56,561 bases of DNA from Leptolyngbyaceae cyanobacterium SM1_4_3 (lineage in GTDB: Bacteria > Cyanobacteriota > Cyanobacteriia > Elainellales > Elainellaceae). Every line of letters begins with the position of its first letter. Position 1 is the stretch's first letter. Under the pieces are notes generated by a model that saw nothing but the letters and a program-made list of their open reading frames with translations, was not told where the DNA came from and made no database searches. The DNA is taken from assembly GCA_012031415.1 (NCBI GenBank), contig JAAUTN010000007.1, forward strand, positions 1 through 56,561, in the 5' to 3' direction. The position numbers and the translations under genes were made by a program. Below are positions 25,865-34,565 of the stretch, one piece after another.

Positions 25865-27751
25865 CTACTGGGCTGGCGCTAACGATTCTACGCCTGCATC
25901 AGGTAGGTCCTGCGGCACGGCCGGATCGCGCCAAAACGTAATGGTATCGCTAAGGGGTTGGAGTTGAGTGCCAGGGTAATAGAAGCTAAGGATTTGAGCA
26001 TTAGACCAGCCCAAATCACCTAAATTGTAGGCTCCCGTTTGGCTCATGCCGACTCCATGCCCCAGTCCTCCACCAACAAAGACGTAACCTTTTAAGATTC
26101 TAGATTCAGCAGGCTGTGGATTTTGCGCCCCTTCGCCCGGTTCTTCTGTAGGGCTTTGCACCCCAGAGTTTATTCCGGGTGCCGCCTCATAGATAGGGTC
26201 CATGTAGAACAATGTGCTGTTGGGTGCATAAAAAGCCCGTAGAATCTCGTCTTTTTCTAACTCAACTGTTCCCCGATCGGTTTGAATGGCCATTCGCTGT
26301 ACGCGACCAGCTGGCGATCGCTCAACCACCTGAACCTGCTGCACGGTTGTAAAGTTTGCTAAAGGATGCTGAATTCCAGTTAAATATTCCTTTAAATCAG
26401 CGGTGATTTGCGTCATTGGGCTTTCCACCCGCCAGCGGAACACATCCCAGCCATTCTCGTTAAAGCCTTCGGTGCGACCAATAAAGGCTCGAAGATTAGC
26501 TTCGTCTGCAAGACTGTAACGCGACAAATCCCAGATGTTTTGTACGGAATCGACGACTGCGCGTAAGTAAGGGCGATCGGGGCCATTCCAAACATCGCTG
26601 AAGGGCGCTGTGATTCCGCCTGTTGTTGAAGAATATAGGGCATCAACCAATTCATTTTGGTAGGTCAACACCTGAGAACGGGTAGCGGCGATCGCCCGGT
26701 CGGTTTCAGGATGGGCACCGGATAACCCTCGATAAACCTGACACTGCGTATCAGCACATAACTCATAATTATCGATCGCAAATCGGCGCAAGTTCCGCAA
26801 TGCATAGGTGCGAGCCAAGATTGCCTGAGCTTCAATGGTCGTTGGCGGCGCACCAACCCCAATCTCGTGAGGCACCACCCCCCGTAAATAGGTTTCGATT
26901 GGCACCTCATTTACTAGCGTATAAGTGCCATAGGCATTAGGCTGAAGCCGCAAATTACCTCCATAGAGACGGCGTTCGCTATCGCTGCGACTGGGTGTTA
27001 CCTGCACTCGACGATTCGCCGTTGTGATTTTCACTTGATCTCGCTGATAGCGGTAGCCATTGGCGACAAATGCCGCTTTAGGCAACTGTTGCTGCATCTG
27101 CGTATCCAGGAAAGCACTTCTAGACCCATTGGCCTGAAGATTTTGAAACAGCAGACGACGGAGCAGTGGACTGCGATAGACATCACGCTTGGCCCAAACC
27201 TGCCACTGTCGAGGTTGGGCGATTTCAACTTCTACACCTCGCGATCGCCATTGATTAGCGCTATCTTCTGCGCTCTCAAAGCTACGATGGGTACTTAACA
27301 CCACTCGCTCATTCACCTGCGACTCAGCTAGTGGCTCCATCGTGATTTCTAATTCGACAGTGCTGGCGGTGACCGTTTGCATCTGGCCACCCGTTTCAAA
27401 TTGTAGGGTGAGGCGATCGCCCGTCAAAGGCTGTAAAGTAATATCTTCTCCGGCTTCAGAGCCAAATCGCTGCACAATGCCAATATTCAAAACAGGATCA
27501 GCGCTACCCTGAGAAGAGTTTTGAGGCTGAGGAGCGTTTTGAGCTTGAGAAGAATCTTCTAGAACTTTAAAAGTTGGGTTAGAACCCGCTTGGGCTACCG
27601 CAGGCAAAAACGCTAGCCCTACTAAACAAGCCGTAGTCGCCAGTCCTGTCCAGACAGCAAACCATCTGATGCTGAGATGAACAGTGGCCGCAGTTAGGAC
27701 AGAGCAAGTTGAAAAACGTCTGGAACTCCCAGGTTGAAGTTGTTTACTCAC
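25865..27751 (-). CDS. SpoIID/LytB domain protein
   Basis: The protein has 628 residues from GTG 27751, with GAGGG 8 bases upstream; a TTG at 27766 is the alternative. A signal sequence/anchor lies at about residues 32-52 (GLATTACLVGLAFLPAVAQA). After a polar region, the SpoIID domain starts near 280: YTLVNEVPIETYLRGVVPHE, the AQAILARTYALRN helix, CQVYRGL and DALYSSTTGG. Near the C-terminus GGGLGHGVGMSQTGAYNLG is the conserved signature. Family members are lytic transglycosylases acting on denuded peptidoglycan glycan; in cyanobacteria the role is unproven. Confidence 0.88.
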   Translation of the reverse strand: MSKQLQPGSSRRFSTCSVLTAATVHLSIRWFAVWTGLATTACLVGLAFLPAVAQAGSNPTFKVLEDSSQAQNAPQPQNSSQGSADPVLNIGIVQRFGSEAGEDITLQPLTGDRLTLQFETGGQMQTVTASTVELEITMEPLAESQVNERVVLSTHRSFESAEDSANQWRSRGVEVEIAQPRQWQVWAKRDVYRSPLLRRLLFQNLQANGSRSAFLDTQMQQQLPKAAFVANGYRYQRDQVKITTANRRVQVTPSRSDSERRLYGGNLRLQPNAYGTYTLVNEVPIETYLRGVVPHEIGVGAPPTTIEAQAILARTYALRNLRRFAIDNYELCADTQCQVYRGLSGAHPETDRAIAATRSQVLTYQNELVDALYSSTTGGITAPFSDVWNGPDRPYLRAVVDSVQNIWDLSRYSLADEANLRAFIGRTEGFNENGWDVFRWRVESPMTQITADLKEYLTGIQHPLANFTTVQQVQVVERSPAGRVQRMAIQTDRGTVELEKDEILRAFYAPNSTLFYMDPIYEAAPGINSGVQSPTEEPGEGAQNPQPAESRILKGYVFVGGGLGHGVGMSQTGAYNLGDLGWSNAQILSFYYPGTQLQPLSDTITFWRDPAVPQDLPDAGVESLAPAQ

Positions 27752-28061
27752 AAGGTTGTCCCTCAAAATTACGTGGCATGAAGTAGAATGTCTTGACTGG
27801 CAACCCTTGGCTACCCGTGATTGAGCAATGCTTCACAAGTCGTTTAGCTAAGTTTATGACTTTCTGCTGATGACTATTTTAGAGTTGAAGCCCATTATTG
27901 ACGACTTTGCCACTTGTAGTGAACCCCTTTTTCAAAAACTTCAGATTTTGTTTAATTCGTATTCCTCAGCAAGTAATGCCCTGATATGGAATTAGAATGA
28001 GAAGGATCTTGAGCCTAGCCAGCCAAACGTTACGTCTGACCATTAATCCTACAAGTCGTTC
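27752..28061. other. Divergent intergenic region
   Basis: 310 bp between the SpoIID gene and the GTPase gene, presumably holding both promoters. No repeats, operators or small ORFs are visible. Confidence 0.4.
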
Positions 28062-29555
28062 ATGTCCTGGTCGCGCATCCTGGTACTGCTAGTTGGCATC
28101 GTCCTGATTCTAGGACTGCTGCTCTGGTTTCTCGATTCACTCTCCCGGCTCTATTTCCGCATCTCATTCACTTCGCCTTTGTTGGGCAACCTATTTTTGC
28201 TGCTGCTGATCGGGCTTCTCGTTGCCTTGATTGCAACACTTATCTATTACAGCATTCTGTTTCAGCGTCCCGGACAACGCTCCGAACGTCCTCTTCCCCA
28301 AGCGCCAGAGCGAAAGACAGAAGCCGCTGAAGAAAGCCTGAAAGCAATCCGGCAGCAGGTTTCCCAGATTCAAGATGAGGTAGCTCGACAAGCTTTAATC
28401 GATCGCGCCCTAGAAATTGAAGAAAGTCTTTCTCGGAGGGAACTGCGCGTTGTCGTATTTGGCACTGGCTCCGCCGGAAAAACTTCTATGGCGAATGCGG
28501 TGATTGGTCGCATCGTCGGACAGGTCGGCGCACCAATGGGGACTACAGCCGCAGGTGAAACCTATCGTTTTCAGCTTAAAAGGCTAGAGCGAGAAATTTT
28601 CATCACGGACACTCCCGGCATTCTAGAGGCAGGCGTGGTCGGCACTGAACGCGAAAGGCTGGCCCGTCAACTGGCAACTGAAGCCGATTTGCTGCTGTTT
28701 GTGCTGGACAATGACCTCCGCAAGTCTGAATATGAACCGCTACGGGCTTTAGCTGAGATTGGAAAGCGATCGCTCATCGTCTTCAACAAAATTGACCTTT
28801 ACACCGAAGCCGACCGAGAAGAAATCTTGGTTCGCCTTCGCCAGCGAGTTCACCGATTTATTGATCCTAATGACGTTGTAGCAGTTGCCGCACGCCCCCA
28901 ACCCGTCCCCCTGGAAAGTGGTGGACTCTTTCAGCCATCTCCAGAAATCTTGCCTCTCCTCCGACGCATGGCAGCCATCTTACGGGCAGAAGGAGAAGAT
29001 CTGATCGCAGACAACATTCTGCTACAATCCCAGCGCTTAGGTGAAGAAGCCCGTCAACTGATTGACGCTCAGCGACTTCAACAGGCAGAAAAAATTGTCG
29101 ATCGCTTTCAATGGATTGGAGCAGGCGTAATCTCCGTCACTCCCCTTCCCGTCATAGACTTATTAGCGACTGCCGCCATTAACGCTCAAATGGTGGTAGA
29201 AATTGGAAAAGTTTACGGCTGCGAAATCAACCTTGATCGAGGACGTGAGTTAGCTATCTCCCTTGCTAAAACTCTGGCTGGTTTAGGAATTGTCAGAGGC
29301 GCAGTTGAACTGTTCTCAATCACGCTGCAAACTAATGTCGCTACATTTCTCGTGGGCAGAGCAATTCAAGGAGTCACAGCCGCCTATCTGACGCGAATCG
29401 CAGGAAAAAGTTTTATTGAATATTTCCGCAACAACCAGGACTGGGGAGACGGTGGCATGACCGAAGTGGTGCAGCAGCAGTTTCAACTCAACCGTCGGGA
29501 TGAGTTCATTAAAGGTTTTGTGCAGGAGGCGATCGCCGCGTGGTCAAACCTTTAG
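28062..29555 (+). CDS. DUF697-type GTPase, membrane-associated
   Basis: The protein has 497 residues. Two hydrophobic helices (about 5-24 and 40-68) precede a coiled region. An Era-like G domain follows: G1 GTGSAGKTS (about 132-140), G3 DTPG, G4 NKID. The C-terminal part from about 330 (IGAGVISVTPLPVIDLLATAAINAQMVVEIGKVYG) is the DUF697 module with further hydrophobic helices. YcjF-type relatives act at the inner membrane; the cyanobacterial function is unknown. It is the only gene in its unit and is followed by a 19-bp near-perfect inverted repeat. Confidence 0.85.
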   Translation: MSWSRILVLLVGIVLILGLLLWFLDSLSRLYFRISFTSPLLGNLFLLLLIGLLVALIATLIYYSILFQRPGQRSERPLPQAPERKTEAAEESLKAIRQQVSQIQDEVARQALIDRALEIEESLSRRELRVVVFGTGSAGKTSMANAVIGRIVGQVGAPMGTTAAGETYRFQLKRLEREIFITDTPGILEAGVVGTERERLARQLATEADLLLFVLDNDLRKSEYEPLRALAEIGKRSLIVFNKIDLYTEADREEILVRLRQRVHRFIDPNDVVAVAARPQPVPLESGGLFQPSPEILPLLRRMAAILRAEGEDLIADNILLQSQRLGEEARQLIDAQRLQQAEKIVDRFQWIGAGVISVTPLPVIDLLATAAINAQMVVEIGKVYGCEINLDRGRELAISLAKTLAGLGIVRGAVELFSITLQTNVATFLVGRAIQGVTAAYLTRIAGKSFIEYFRNNQDWGDGGMTEVVQQQFQLNRRDEFIKGFVQEAIAAWSNL

Positions 29556-30471
29556 CTGAATCCGAACCCTAAAACTGAACCTAAACATTAACTTCTTTCT
29601 AAGTCATTTCGCAGTTTAAAGAACGTTTGCCCTAGATAATTCACTCGATTTCTTCCAAATTAGGTTTCATATTGAGATGGAGATAGATCTAGCACACCTA
29701 CCTCCATCTCAACATGAAACGAATTACTTATTACATTTTTTCTTCGAGACTAATTTTTCATGAAGTTATCGCGAATCAGGAACTTAATTTAGGTATGGGA
29801 TTTTTTCTTCGTAGATTAAGAAAAACCGTCGCCTTTTAGATTAGGCGGGAATAAATACTGAGTGAATCACTAACTTTTCACGAAACCTTTAAGTCTTTTG
29901 GGCTGAATAGTGAAGTTATTGTGAGCGAGGAAGATTAGTCTTTAATCGAACTAAACTGTAATACAAGCGGGGGCAAGCATTATTTCAATCATTGATGAAC
30001 TGGTATGAATTCTTAGAATCTATTGCGAATTCTTTGAACAACTAACAGACAAACGATTGAACTTATTTGAGAGAAAACATCAGCGCTCTTAAGCAAAAGA
30101 TTGACTGCAACCTGATTCTTGCTAGTCCAAAAGATCCGGAGCGCAATCAGGAATCAGCGTTATGGGTGATGTAGATTACCCTATGCCTCGACCTAAATCA
30201 CTCGTCGGCAGTAGGTCACTCCCTATACTGGCAGCCGAGCCAATATCTTGTGAAGTTAATCCAGCGATTTGACTATGCCCTTCGGGAAGTGTCCTCTATT
30301 CAGGAGACATACAAAGCGAAGGTCATTGACTTGGTTCGGCTCATACAAGTCCAACCCACCTAACCCGCCAACGGAACTCTCAGCATTGTTACTTAGTCCT
30401 GGATCGCGGGAATAATGCGCTAAGCAGCAGTAGAAGAGTCCCTTTCAACTTGAGCAACTGAGACTATCACC
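29556..30471. other. Long leader/intergenic region upstream of sigC
   Basis: About 916 bp with no credible ORF. It contains the inverted repeat at 29664-29720 and weak hairpins. The sequence near 30200-30240 contains TATACT (about 30215), a possible -10 box without a clear -35. A long untranslated leader for the sigma factor is possible. Confidence 0.4.
29664..29720. repeat. Long inverted repeat
   Basis: GTTTCAT-A-TTGAGATGGAG (29664-29682) pairs with CTCCATCTCAA-C-ATGAAAC (29702-29720) with one mismatch and a 19-nt loop. It is 109 bp past the GTPase stop. It may terminate that gene or be a small mobile or regulatory element; no T-run directly follows. Confidence 0.65.
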
Positions 30472-31728
30472 ATGCCAGCAAAACCTTTTTACGCTGATGC
30501 AGACTATAACGAGCCAGCCAATTCCCTTAGCTTTCAGCCAAATGGCAATGGTAGTGATATTGATGCTGAGCAGATGGAGAACGACCTGATCAGCCTAGAG
30601 ATGGAATATTCAGAAACTAGCAACTTTAGCAAAGGTGCTGGACGACGCACTACTGATTTAGTGCGGCTCTATCTTCAAGAAATTGGTAGAGTTCGCCTTT
30701 TAGGACGAGACGAAGAAGTCTCAGAAGCACAGAGAGTTCAGCGCTATATGAAACTGCTAGAGCTTTGCACTGCTGCTGCTACTGAAAGTGATAGTCCAAT
30801 TCAACAATACGTCCGGTTGATTGAGGCTCATGATCGCCTAGCTTCTAACTTAGGGCATCGCCCCTCCTTAGAACGGTGGGCTGCCGAGGGTGGTGTTTCA
30901 GTTGCCGACCTCAAACCGACACTAGCTGCGGGCAAACGACACTGGGCAGAGCTAGCGAACCTGACGGTTGAGGAGTTGGATCAAATTGAATCAGAAGGAA
31001 CCGGAGCCAAAGATCACATGATCAAGGCTAACCTTCGGCTTGTAGTTTCTGTCGCCAAGAAATATCAAAATCGAGGACTGGAACTGCTGGATTTAATTCA
31101 AGAAGGGACGTTGGGTTTAGAGCGGGCCGTAGAGAAGTTTGACCCTACTAAAGGTTATCGCTTTAGCACTTATGCCTACTGGTGGATTCGTCAGGGAATT
31201 ACTCGAGCGATCGCCACCCAAAGCCGTACCATTCGCCTACCCGTTCACATTACTGAAAAACTTAATAAGATCAAAAAAGCTCAGCGCAAAATCTCCCAAG
31301 AAAAAGGGCGAACTCCTACCATTGAAGATATCGCTGCTGAGCTAGACATGACCCCACCTCAAGTCCGAGAGGTGCTGTTACGAGTGCCGCGCGCTGTCTC
31401 TCTGGAAACCAAGGTGGGCAAAGAGCGAGACACAGAGCTTGGTGACTTACTGGAAACCGACGGTGTATCTCCCGAAGAAATGCTGATGCGGGAAGCCTTG
31501 CATCGGGACTTGCAGCAACTGCTGACCGATCTAACCAGTCGCGAACGAGACGTGATTCGGATGCGCTTTGGACTGGGAGATGGACACCCTTACTCCCTTG
31601 CAGAAATTGGTCGGGCACTGGATTTATCTAGAGAAAGAGTTCGCCAAATTGAAGCTAAAGCATTGCAAAAGTTGCGTCAGCCCAAGCGTCGTAATCGAGT
31701 CAGAGATTACCTCGAATCTTTAACCTAG
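30472..31728 (+). CDS. sigC: Group 2 sigma-70 factor, SigC type
   Basis: The protein has 418 residues. Region 1.2 (TTDLVRLYLQEIGRVRLL), region 2 (NLRLVVSVAKKYQNRGLELL, then FSTYAYWWIRQGITRAIA), region 3 and region 4 with the HTH YSLAEIGRALDLSRERVRQIE are complete. The spacer between regions 1.2 and 2 (ESDSPIQQYVRLIEAHDRLA) and the ending QPKRRNRVRDYLE are as I remember for SigC of cyanobacteria. Group 2 factors are non-essential RpoD relatives used in stress and stationary phase or carbon/nitrogen status. fur lies 694 bp downstream, matching the sigC-furA order of Anabaena; that supports the name. Confidence 0.8.
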   Translation: MPAKPFYADADYNEPANSLSFQPNGNGSDIDAEQMENDLISLEMEYSETSNFSKGAGRRTTDLVRLYLQEIGRVRLLGRDEEVSEAQRVQRYMKLLELCTAAATESDSPIQQYVRLIEAHDRLASNLGHRPSLERWAAEGGVSVADLKPTLAAGKRHWAELANLTVEELDQIESEGTGAKDHMIKANLRLVVSVAKKYQNRGLELLDLIQEGTLGLERAVEKFDPTKGYRFSTYAYWWIRQGITRAIATQSRTIRLPVHITEKLNKIKKAQRKISQEKGRTPTIEDIAAELDMTPPQVREVLLRVPRAVSLETKVGKERDTELGDLLETDGVSPEEMLMREALHRDLQQLLTDLTSRERDVIRMRFGLGDGHPYSLAEIGRALDLSRERVRQIEAKALQKLRQPKRRNRVRDYLESLT

Positions 31729-31811
31729 AAACGCACTTATGGCGTTACGCCTTTACGTCCTAATTAAAGCGCGTAGCGCTACACGATGTGTTTCAGATGA
31801 ATGAATCACAG

Positions 31812-31838
31812 GTAGGGGCGGACGGTCGTTCGTCCTCC
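31812..31838. repeat. Diverged copy of the GTAGGGGCG palindrome
   Basis: GTAGGGGCGGACGG followed by TCGTTCGTCCT is a diverged copy of the perfect 28-bp palindrome at 54409-54436. Both are preceded by A(A/T)C(A/C)ACAG, so more than the palindrome is shared. Confidence 0.55.
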
Positions 31839-31860
31839 TTTGTACTTGCTCCTTTTCCAT

Positions 31861-31913
31861 TAAAAGATTAGGGATGCACCCTCGCTAAGCGGAGGTGCAT
31901 CCCTAATCTTTTA
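31861..31913 (+). repeat. 20-bp perfect inverted repeat (hairpin)
   Basis: TAAAAGATTAGGGATGCACC (31861-31880) is perfectly complementary to 31894-31913 across a 13-nt loop. It could terminate sigC, but the stem is unusually long for a terminator and both ends are symmetrical, as in MITE-like elements. Confidence 0.75.
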
Positions 31914-31938
31914 ACGCGCTACGCGCATACCTTAGGAC

Positions 31939-31988
31939 ACGTTTTTGTGCGAAAGCCCCCGCGACGCGGGGCTTTCGCACAAAAACGT
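31939..31988. repeat. 24-bp inverted repeat with one bulge
   Basis: ACGTTTTTGTGCGAAAGCCC (from 31939) pairs with the mirror sequence ending at 31988; one extra C at about 31960 is bulged and the loop is a single A between GCG and CGC. It is flanked on both sides by inverted copies of GCGCGTAGCGC. Confidence 0.75.
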
Positions 31989-32333
31989 CTTGATCAAGGC
32001 GCGTAGCGCCATATTACCTGATCGCCAACTGAGAAGGGAGTAAATGTACTTAGATTTCTTGTTGTGCACCACGCCCAGCATGGCTTATTCTGACTTTACT
32101 CACTGCCAGATACGTTAACCTGTCAAGAGTTAACACAAGCTACAACCTAGAAAACTTTACTGACTTTGCTTTAGAGTCGTCTTACTTGATCTTCATTCCC
32201 AACTCCTCAACAAATCTTAAGGCAGTATATTGAAGCAACGATTTTGACTGATATAAGCGTTCTTTGTGCCATTCAAGGCTATTACAAAGTTATTACTTGT
32301 TCAAAGCACCCATTTTGGAAGGAAGTTTAATTA

Positions 32334-32352
32334 GATATTATTCTCAATAAGC
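32334..32352. promoter_or_regulatory. Candidate Fur box 1
   Basis: GATATTATTCTCAATAAGC resembles the 19-bp Fur-box (GATAATGATAATCATTATC-like) in its AT-rich inverted pattern. It lies 71-89 bp upstream of the fur ATG and would fit autoregulation. Confidence 0.4.
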
Positions 32353-32381
32353 TCTTTTTCTTGAAAATAACGAATTGATTG

Positions 32382-32400
32382 TGTATCATTCTCATTAAAG
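32382..32400. promoter_or_regulatory. Candidate Fur box 2
   Basis: TGTATCATTCTCATTAAAG shares the CATTCTCATT core with box 1 (TATTCTCAAT) and lies 23-41 bp upstream of the ATG, where a bound repressor would block the promoter. Confidence 0.45.
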
Positions 32401-32422
32401 AGGTTTTATTGAGAAGGTCAAT

Positions 32423-32878
32423 ATGACAGTGTATACAGCAACCTCACTTAAGTCGGAATTGAACGAGAGAGGATGGCGTTTAACGCCTCAACGTGAAACC
32501 ATCCTGCAAGTATTTCAAAATCTCCCAAAAGCAAAACATTTGAGTGCAGAGGAGCTTTATCATCTGCTGCAAGGCGAGGGCGAAAACATTAGCTTGTCAA
32601 CGATTTATCGGACGCTTAAGCTGATGGCTCGGATGGGCATTTTGCGGGAGCTTGAGCTAGCTGAAGGACATAAGCACTATGAACTCAATCAACCTTACCC
32701 GCATCATCATCACCATCTGATTTGTGTCAGATGCAACAAGACGATTGAGTTCAAGAACGATTCAATTCTAAAGACGGGAACTAAAACTGCTCAAAAAGAA
32801 GGATATCATTTGCTCGATTGTCAGTTGACGATCCATGCTGTTTGTCCAATGTGCCAGCGAGCTTTGTTACCGATTTGA
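32423..32878 (+). CDS. furA: Ferric uptake regulator FurA
   Basis: The protein has 151 residues, the usual FurA length; AAGG precedes the ATG. It is the iron-responsive repressor. The N-terminal winged helix (RGWRLTPQRETILQVFQ, then ISLSTIYRTLKLMARMG) and the dimerisation domain (EGHKHYELNQPYPHHHHHLI) are complete. Cysteines at 101, 104, 133, 141 and 144 match the CxxC pairs and extra Cys of Anabaena FurA. The paralogues FurB (Zur) and FurC (PerR) differ in the MTVYT...LNERGWR start. It is tail-to-tail, 8 bp apart, with a peptidoglycan-binding gene. Confidence 0.92.
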   Translation: MTVYTATSLKSELNERGWRLTPQRETILQVFQNLPKAKHLSAEELYHLLQGEGENISLSTIYRTLKLMARMGILRELELAEGHKHYELNQPYPHHHHHLICVRCNKTIEFKNDSILKTGTKTAQKEGYHLLDCQLTIHAVCPMCQRALLPI

Positions 32879-32886
32879 TGGGGGGG

Positions 32887-34065
32887 TTAGCGGAATCTCC
32901 CGTTCAGGATGTCGTCAGCGGTAAGTCTGTAGGCGCGTTGGGCAGCAGTTATTGCTTGTCTGGTTCCAGGTCCCAACTCCCCGTCCAGCGGTCCTGAGTA
33001 GAAGCCCCGACGCTGCAACCGTCTTTGTAGCTCTAGTACGCTAAACCGTCCAGATGGTTGTCCAGTTGTGCTGGGAACCTGAGCTGATGGGCGCTGAGCG
33101 GAAGGTCTAGGAGATGTGTTTCCAATTGATGAGAGGGTTAGAGGTCCAGCGATACCATCCGCAACTAGTCCATTGTCTCGCTGCAATTGGATGACTGCGG
33201 ACTGAGTTCCGGCACCGAAATTGCCATCAATTGGCCCTTGATAGTAGCCAAGATTGTTCAATCGCTGCTGAAGGTTGATAACATCGGGTCCGACATCCCC
33301 CAGTTGCAAAATTCCATCGTTGTCGCTGGCAACGGGGTTGAATGGTTGAATCGGAGGCGCAGCTTGAACAAGGGGTGGTGCAGAACTAACAGATCCATAG
33401 AGCGTGTTTGTTGTTTCTGTTCCAACAACACCGTCAGCAATCAACCCGTTTGCTTGCTGGAACTGAATTACGGCTGTTTCGGTAGCTGGTCCAAAGCTTC
33501 CTGTTGGCGAACCCTGAAAGTAGCCTAATTCTGCCAAACGGGTTTGAAGCTGAGTTACGGATTCGCCACTGCTGCCAAGCTGAAGTACACCCTCTGTAGG
33601 AGGTGAGGGGGTAGCAGTAGCGCCAAGAGCCGATTGCGTTGCAGTACCAACAATGCCATCTGCGACTAGTCTATTGTCTTGCTGAAACTGAATTACGGCT
33701 GTTTCGGTGGCTGGGCCAAAAATGCCGCTGATAGAGCCTTGATAGTAACCCAATTCCGCTAGCCGGATTTGAAGCTGAGAAACTGCATCACCGCTGTCAC
33801 CCAGTTGTAATGTTGAACTGTCAAAACTTTGACCTATCAGAATGGGAACTTCTGAAAAACCTTCTGTTGGAGAATTGGGGATGAGGGTGCGATCGCCTTC
33901 CCCCCCCCTTTGAATAGCTCGGACTGGACTAACGCTGCTCGCAACTAAAATGCTCGTAAGAAACAACAGACGAAGCAGGAAAACGTTGGGGCGCTGGCAA
34001 TCGAGGAGTCCTGCACTTTTTGAAATATGCATTTGCTGATCAGTCCAATCTAGAGCCTTTTGCAC
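32887..34065 (-). CDS. Exported protein with four peptidoglycan-binding (PG_binding_1) repeats
   Basis: The protein has 392 residues from GTG 34065; ATG 34032 is the alternative. A signal peptide ends near VRAIQ (about residue 52). Three full PG_binding_1 units follow (LQLGDSGDAVSQLQIRLAEL then GYYQGSISGIFGPATETAVI, and two similar) and a fourth, RFSVLELQRRLQRRGFYSGP. These are cell-wall anchoring modules with no catalytic domain. A run of nine G lies just after the signal peptide (33900-33908, C on the plus strand). It matches the position and type of alr1690 next to furA in Anabaena, whose readthrough makes an antisense RNA to furA. Confidence 0.85.
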   Translation of the reverse strand: MQKALDWTDQQMHISKSAGLLDCQRPNVFLLRLLFLTSILVASSVSPVRAIQRGGEGDRTLIPNSPTEGFSEVPILIGQSFDSSTLQLGDSGDAVSQLQIRLAELGYYQGSISGIFGPATETAVIQFQQDNRLVADGIVGTATQSALGATATPSPPTEGVLQLGSSGESVTQLQTRLAELGYFQGSPTGSFGPATETAVIQFQQANGLIADGVVGTETTNTLYGSVSSAPPLVQAAPPIQPFNPVASDNDGILQLGDVGPDVINLQQRLNNLGYYQGPIDGNFGAGTQSAVIQLQRDNGLVADGIAGPLTLSSIGNTSPRPSAQRPSAQVPSTTGQPSGRFSVLELQRRLQRRGFYSGPLDGELGPGTRQAITAAQRAYRLTADDILNGRFR

Positions 34066-34147
34066 TTCAAATTCTCATACGCTTTTGGCAAGTATTTTAT
34101 GCTATTTCCGGGCGATCTAGACATAGCGGTGTTGTGATTCAATAACC

Positions 34148-34198
34148 AAAAGGTTAGAAGTACTCTTCTGCAACACAGAAAAATACTTCTAACCTTTT
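34148..34198 (-). terminator. Strong hairpin after the 55-residue gene
   Basis: AAAAGGTTAGAAGTA (34148-34162) and TACTTCTAACCTTTT (34184-34198) pair perfectly; the loop itself contains a TTCTG/CAGAA stem. In the reverse direction the right end runs into TTTTGG. It lies about 62 bp past the stop of the small membrane protein and upstream of the peptidoglycan-binding gene. Confidence 0.6.
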
Positions 34199-34260
34199 AA
34201 GTTACAGGGAAATTAGTAGGACAGGGCAGATAGGATGCTGAAATTAAATGGGGTATGAAA

Positions 34261-34428
34261 CTATGCGTAATGATCAACGATTAAAGCTGCGACAATAGCG
34301 AAACCCGTGATCCCCAGGGCGATCGCAGGGTGCTGTCCTTGACTAACGGCAAAGGAAGTTACGATGCCTGCGCCTAAACCCGCAGTAACAGCAGCACTAA
34401 CCCAGTCTTTCTTCGATCTATCGTACAT
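34261..34428 (-). CDS. Small membrane protein (55 residues)
   Basis: ATG at 34428, TAG at 34261. The protein begins MYDRSKKDWVSAAVTAGLGA and then has two hydrophobic stretches (about 10-29 and 35-51) joined by QGQHP, ending VDHYA. Codon use is normal and it contains a HIP1 core. No Shine-Dalgarno sequence is obvious. A strong hairpin follows. Small two-helix proteins of this kind are common in cyanobacteria; I do not know a function. Confidence 0.6.
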   Translation of the reverse strand: MYDRSKKDWVSAAVTAGLGAGIVTSFAVSQGQHPAIALGITGFAIVAALIVDHYA

Positions 34429-34565
34429 ATTTTTAAAGTTGATTAATGGCTAGTAAGTATTAATCAACCTACCATTCCTGTTTTCATCCTTTGTAGGGAT
34501 GCAGGTATCTTGTAATCAAGATTCAGATTCAGTTAACGTTCTTAATATTTTCGTCGTCCTAAAGC

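Larger units (their letters stand above)
31729..32422. other. Repeat-rich intergenic region sigC-fur
   Basis: There are no genes. It contains palindromes at 31768-31780, 31812-31838, 31861-31913, 31939-31988 and 31998-32010, then an AT-rich fur promoter region with candidate Fur boxes at its right end. Confidence 0.6.
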
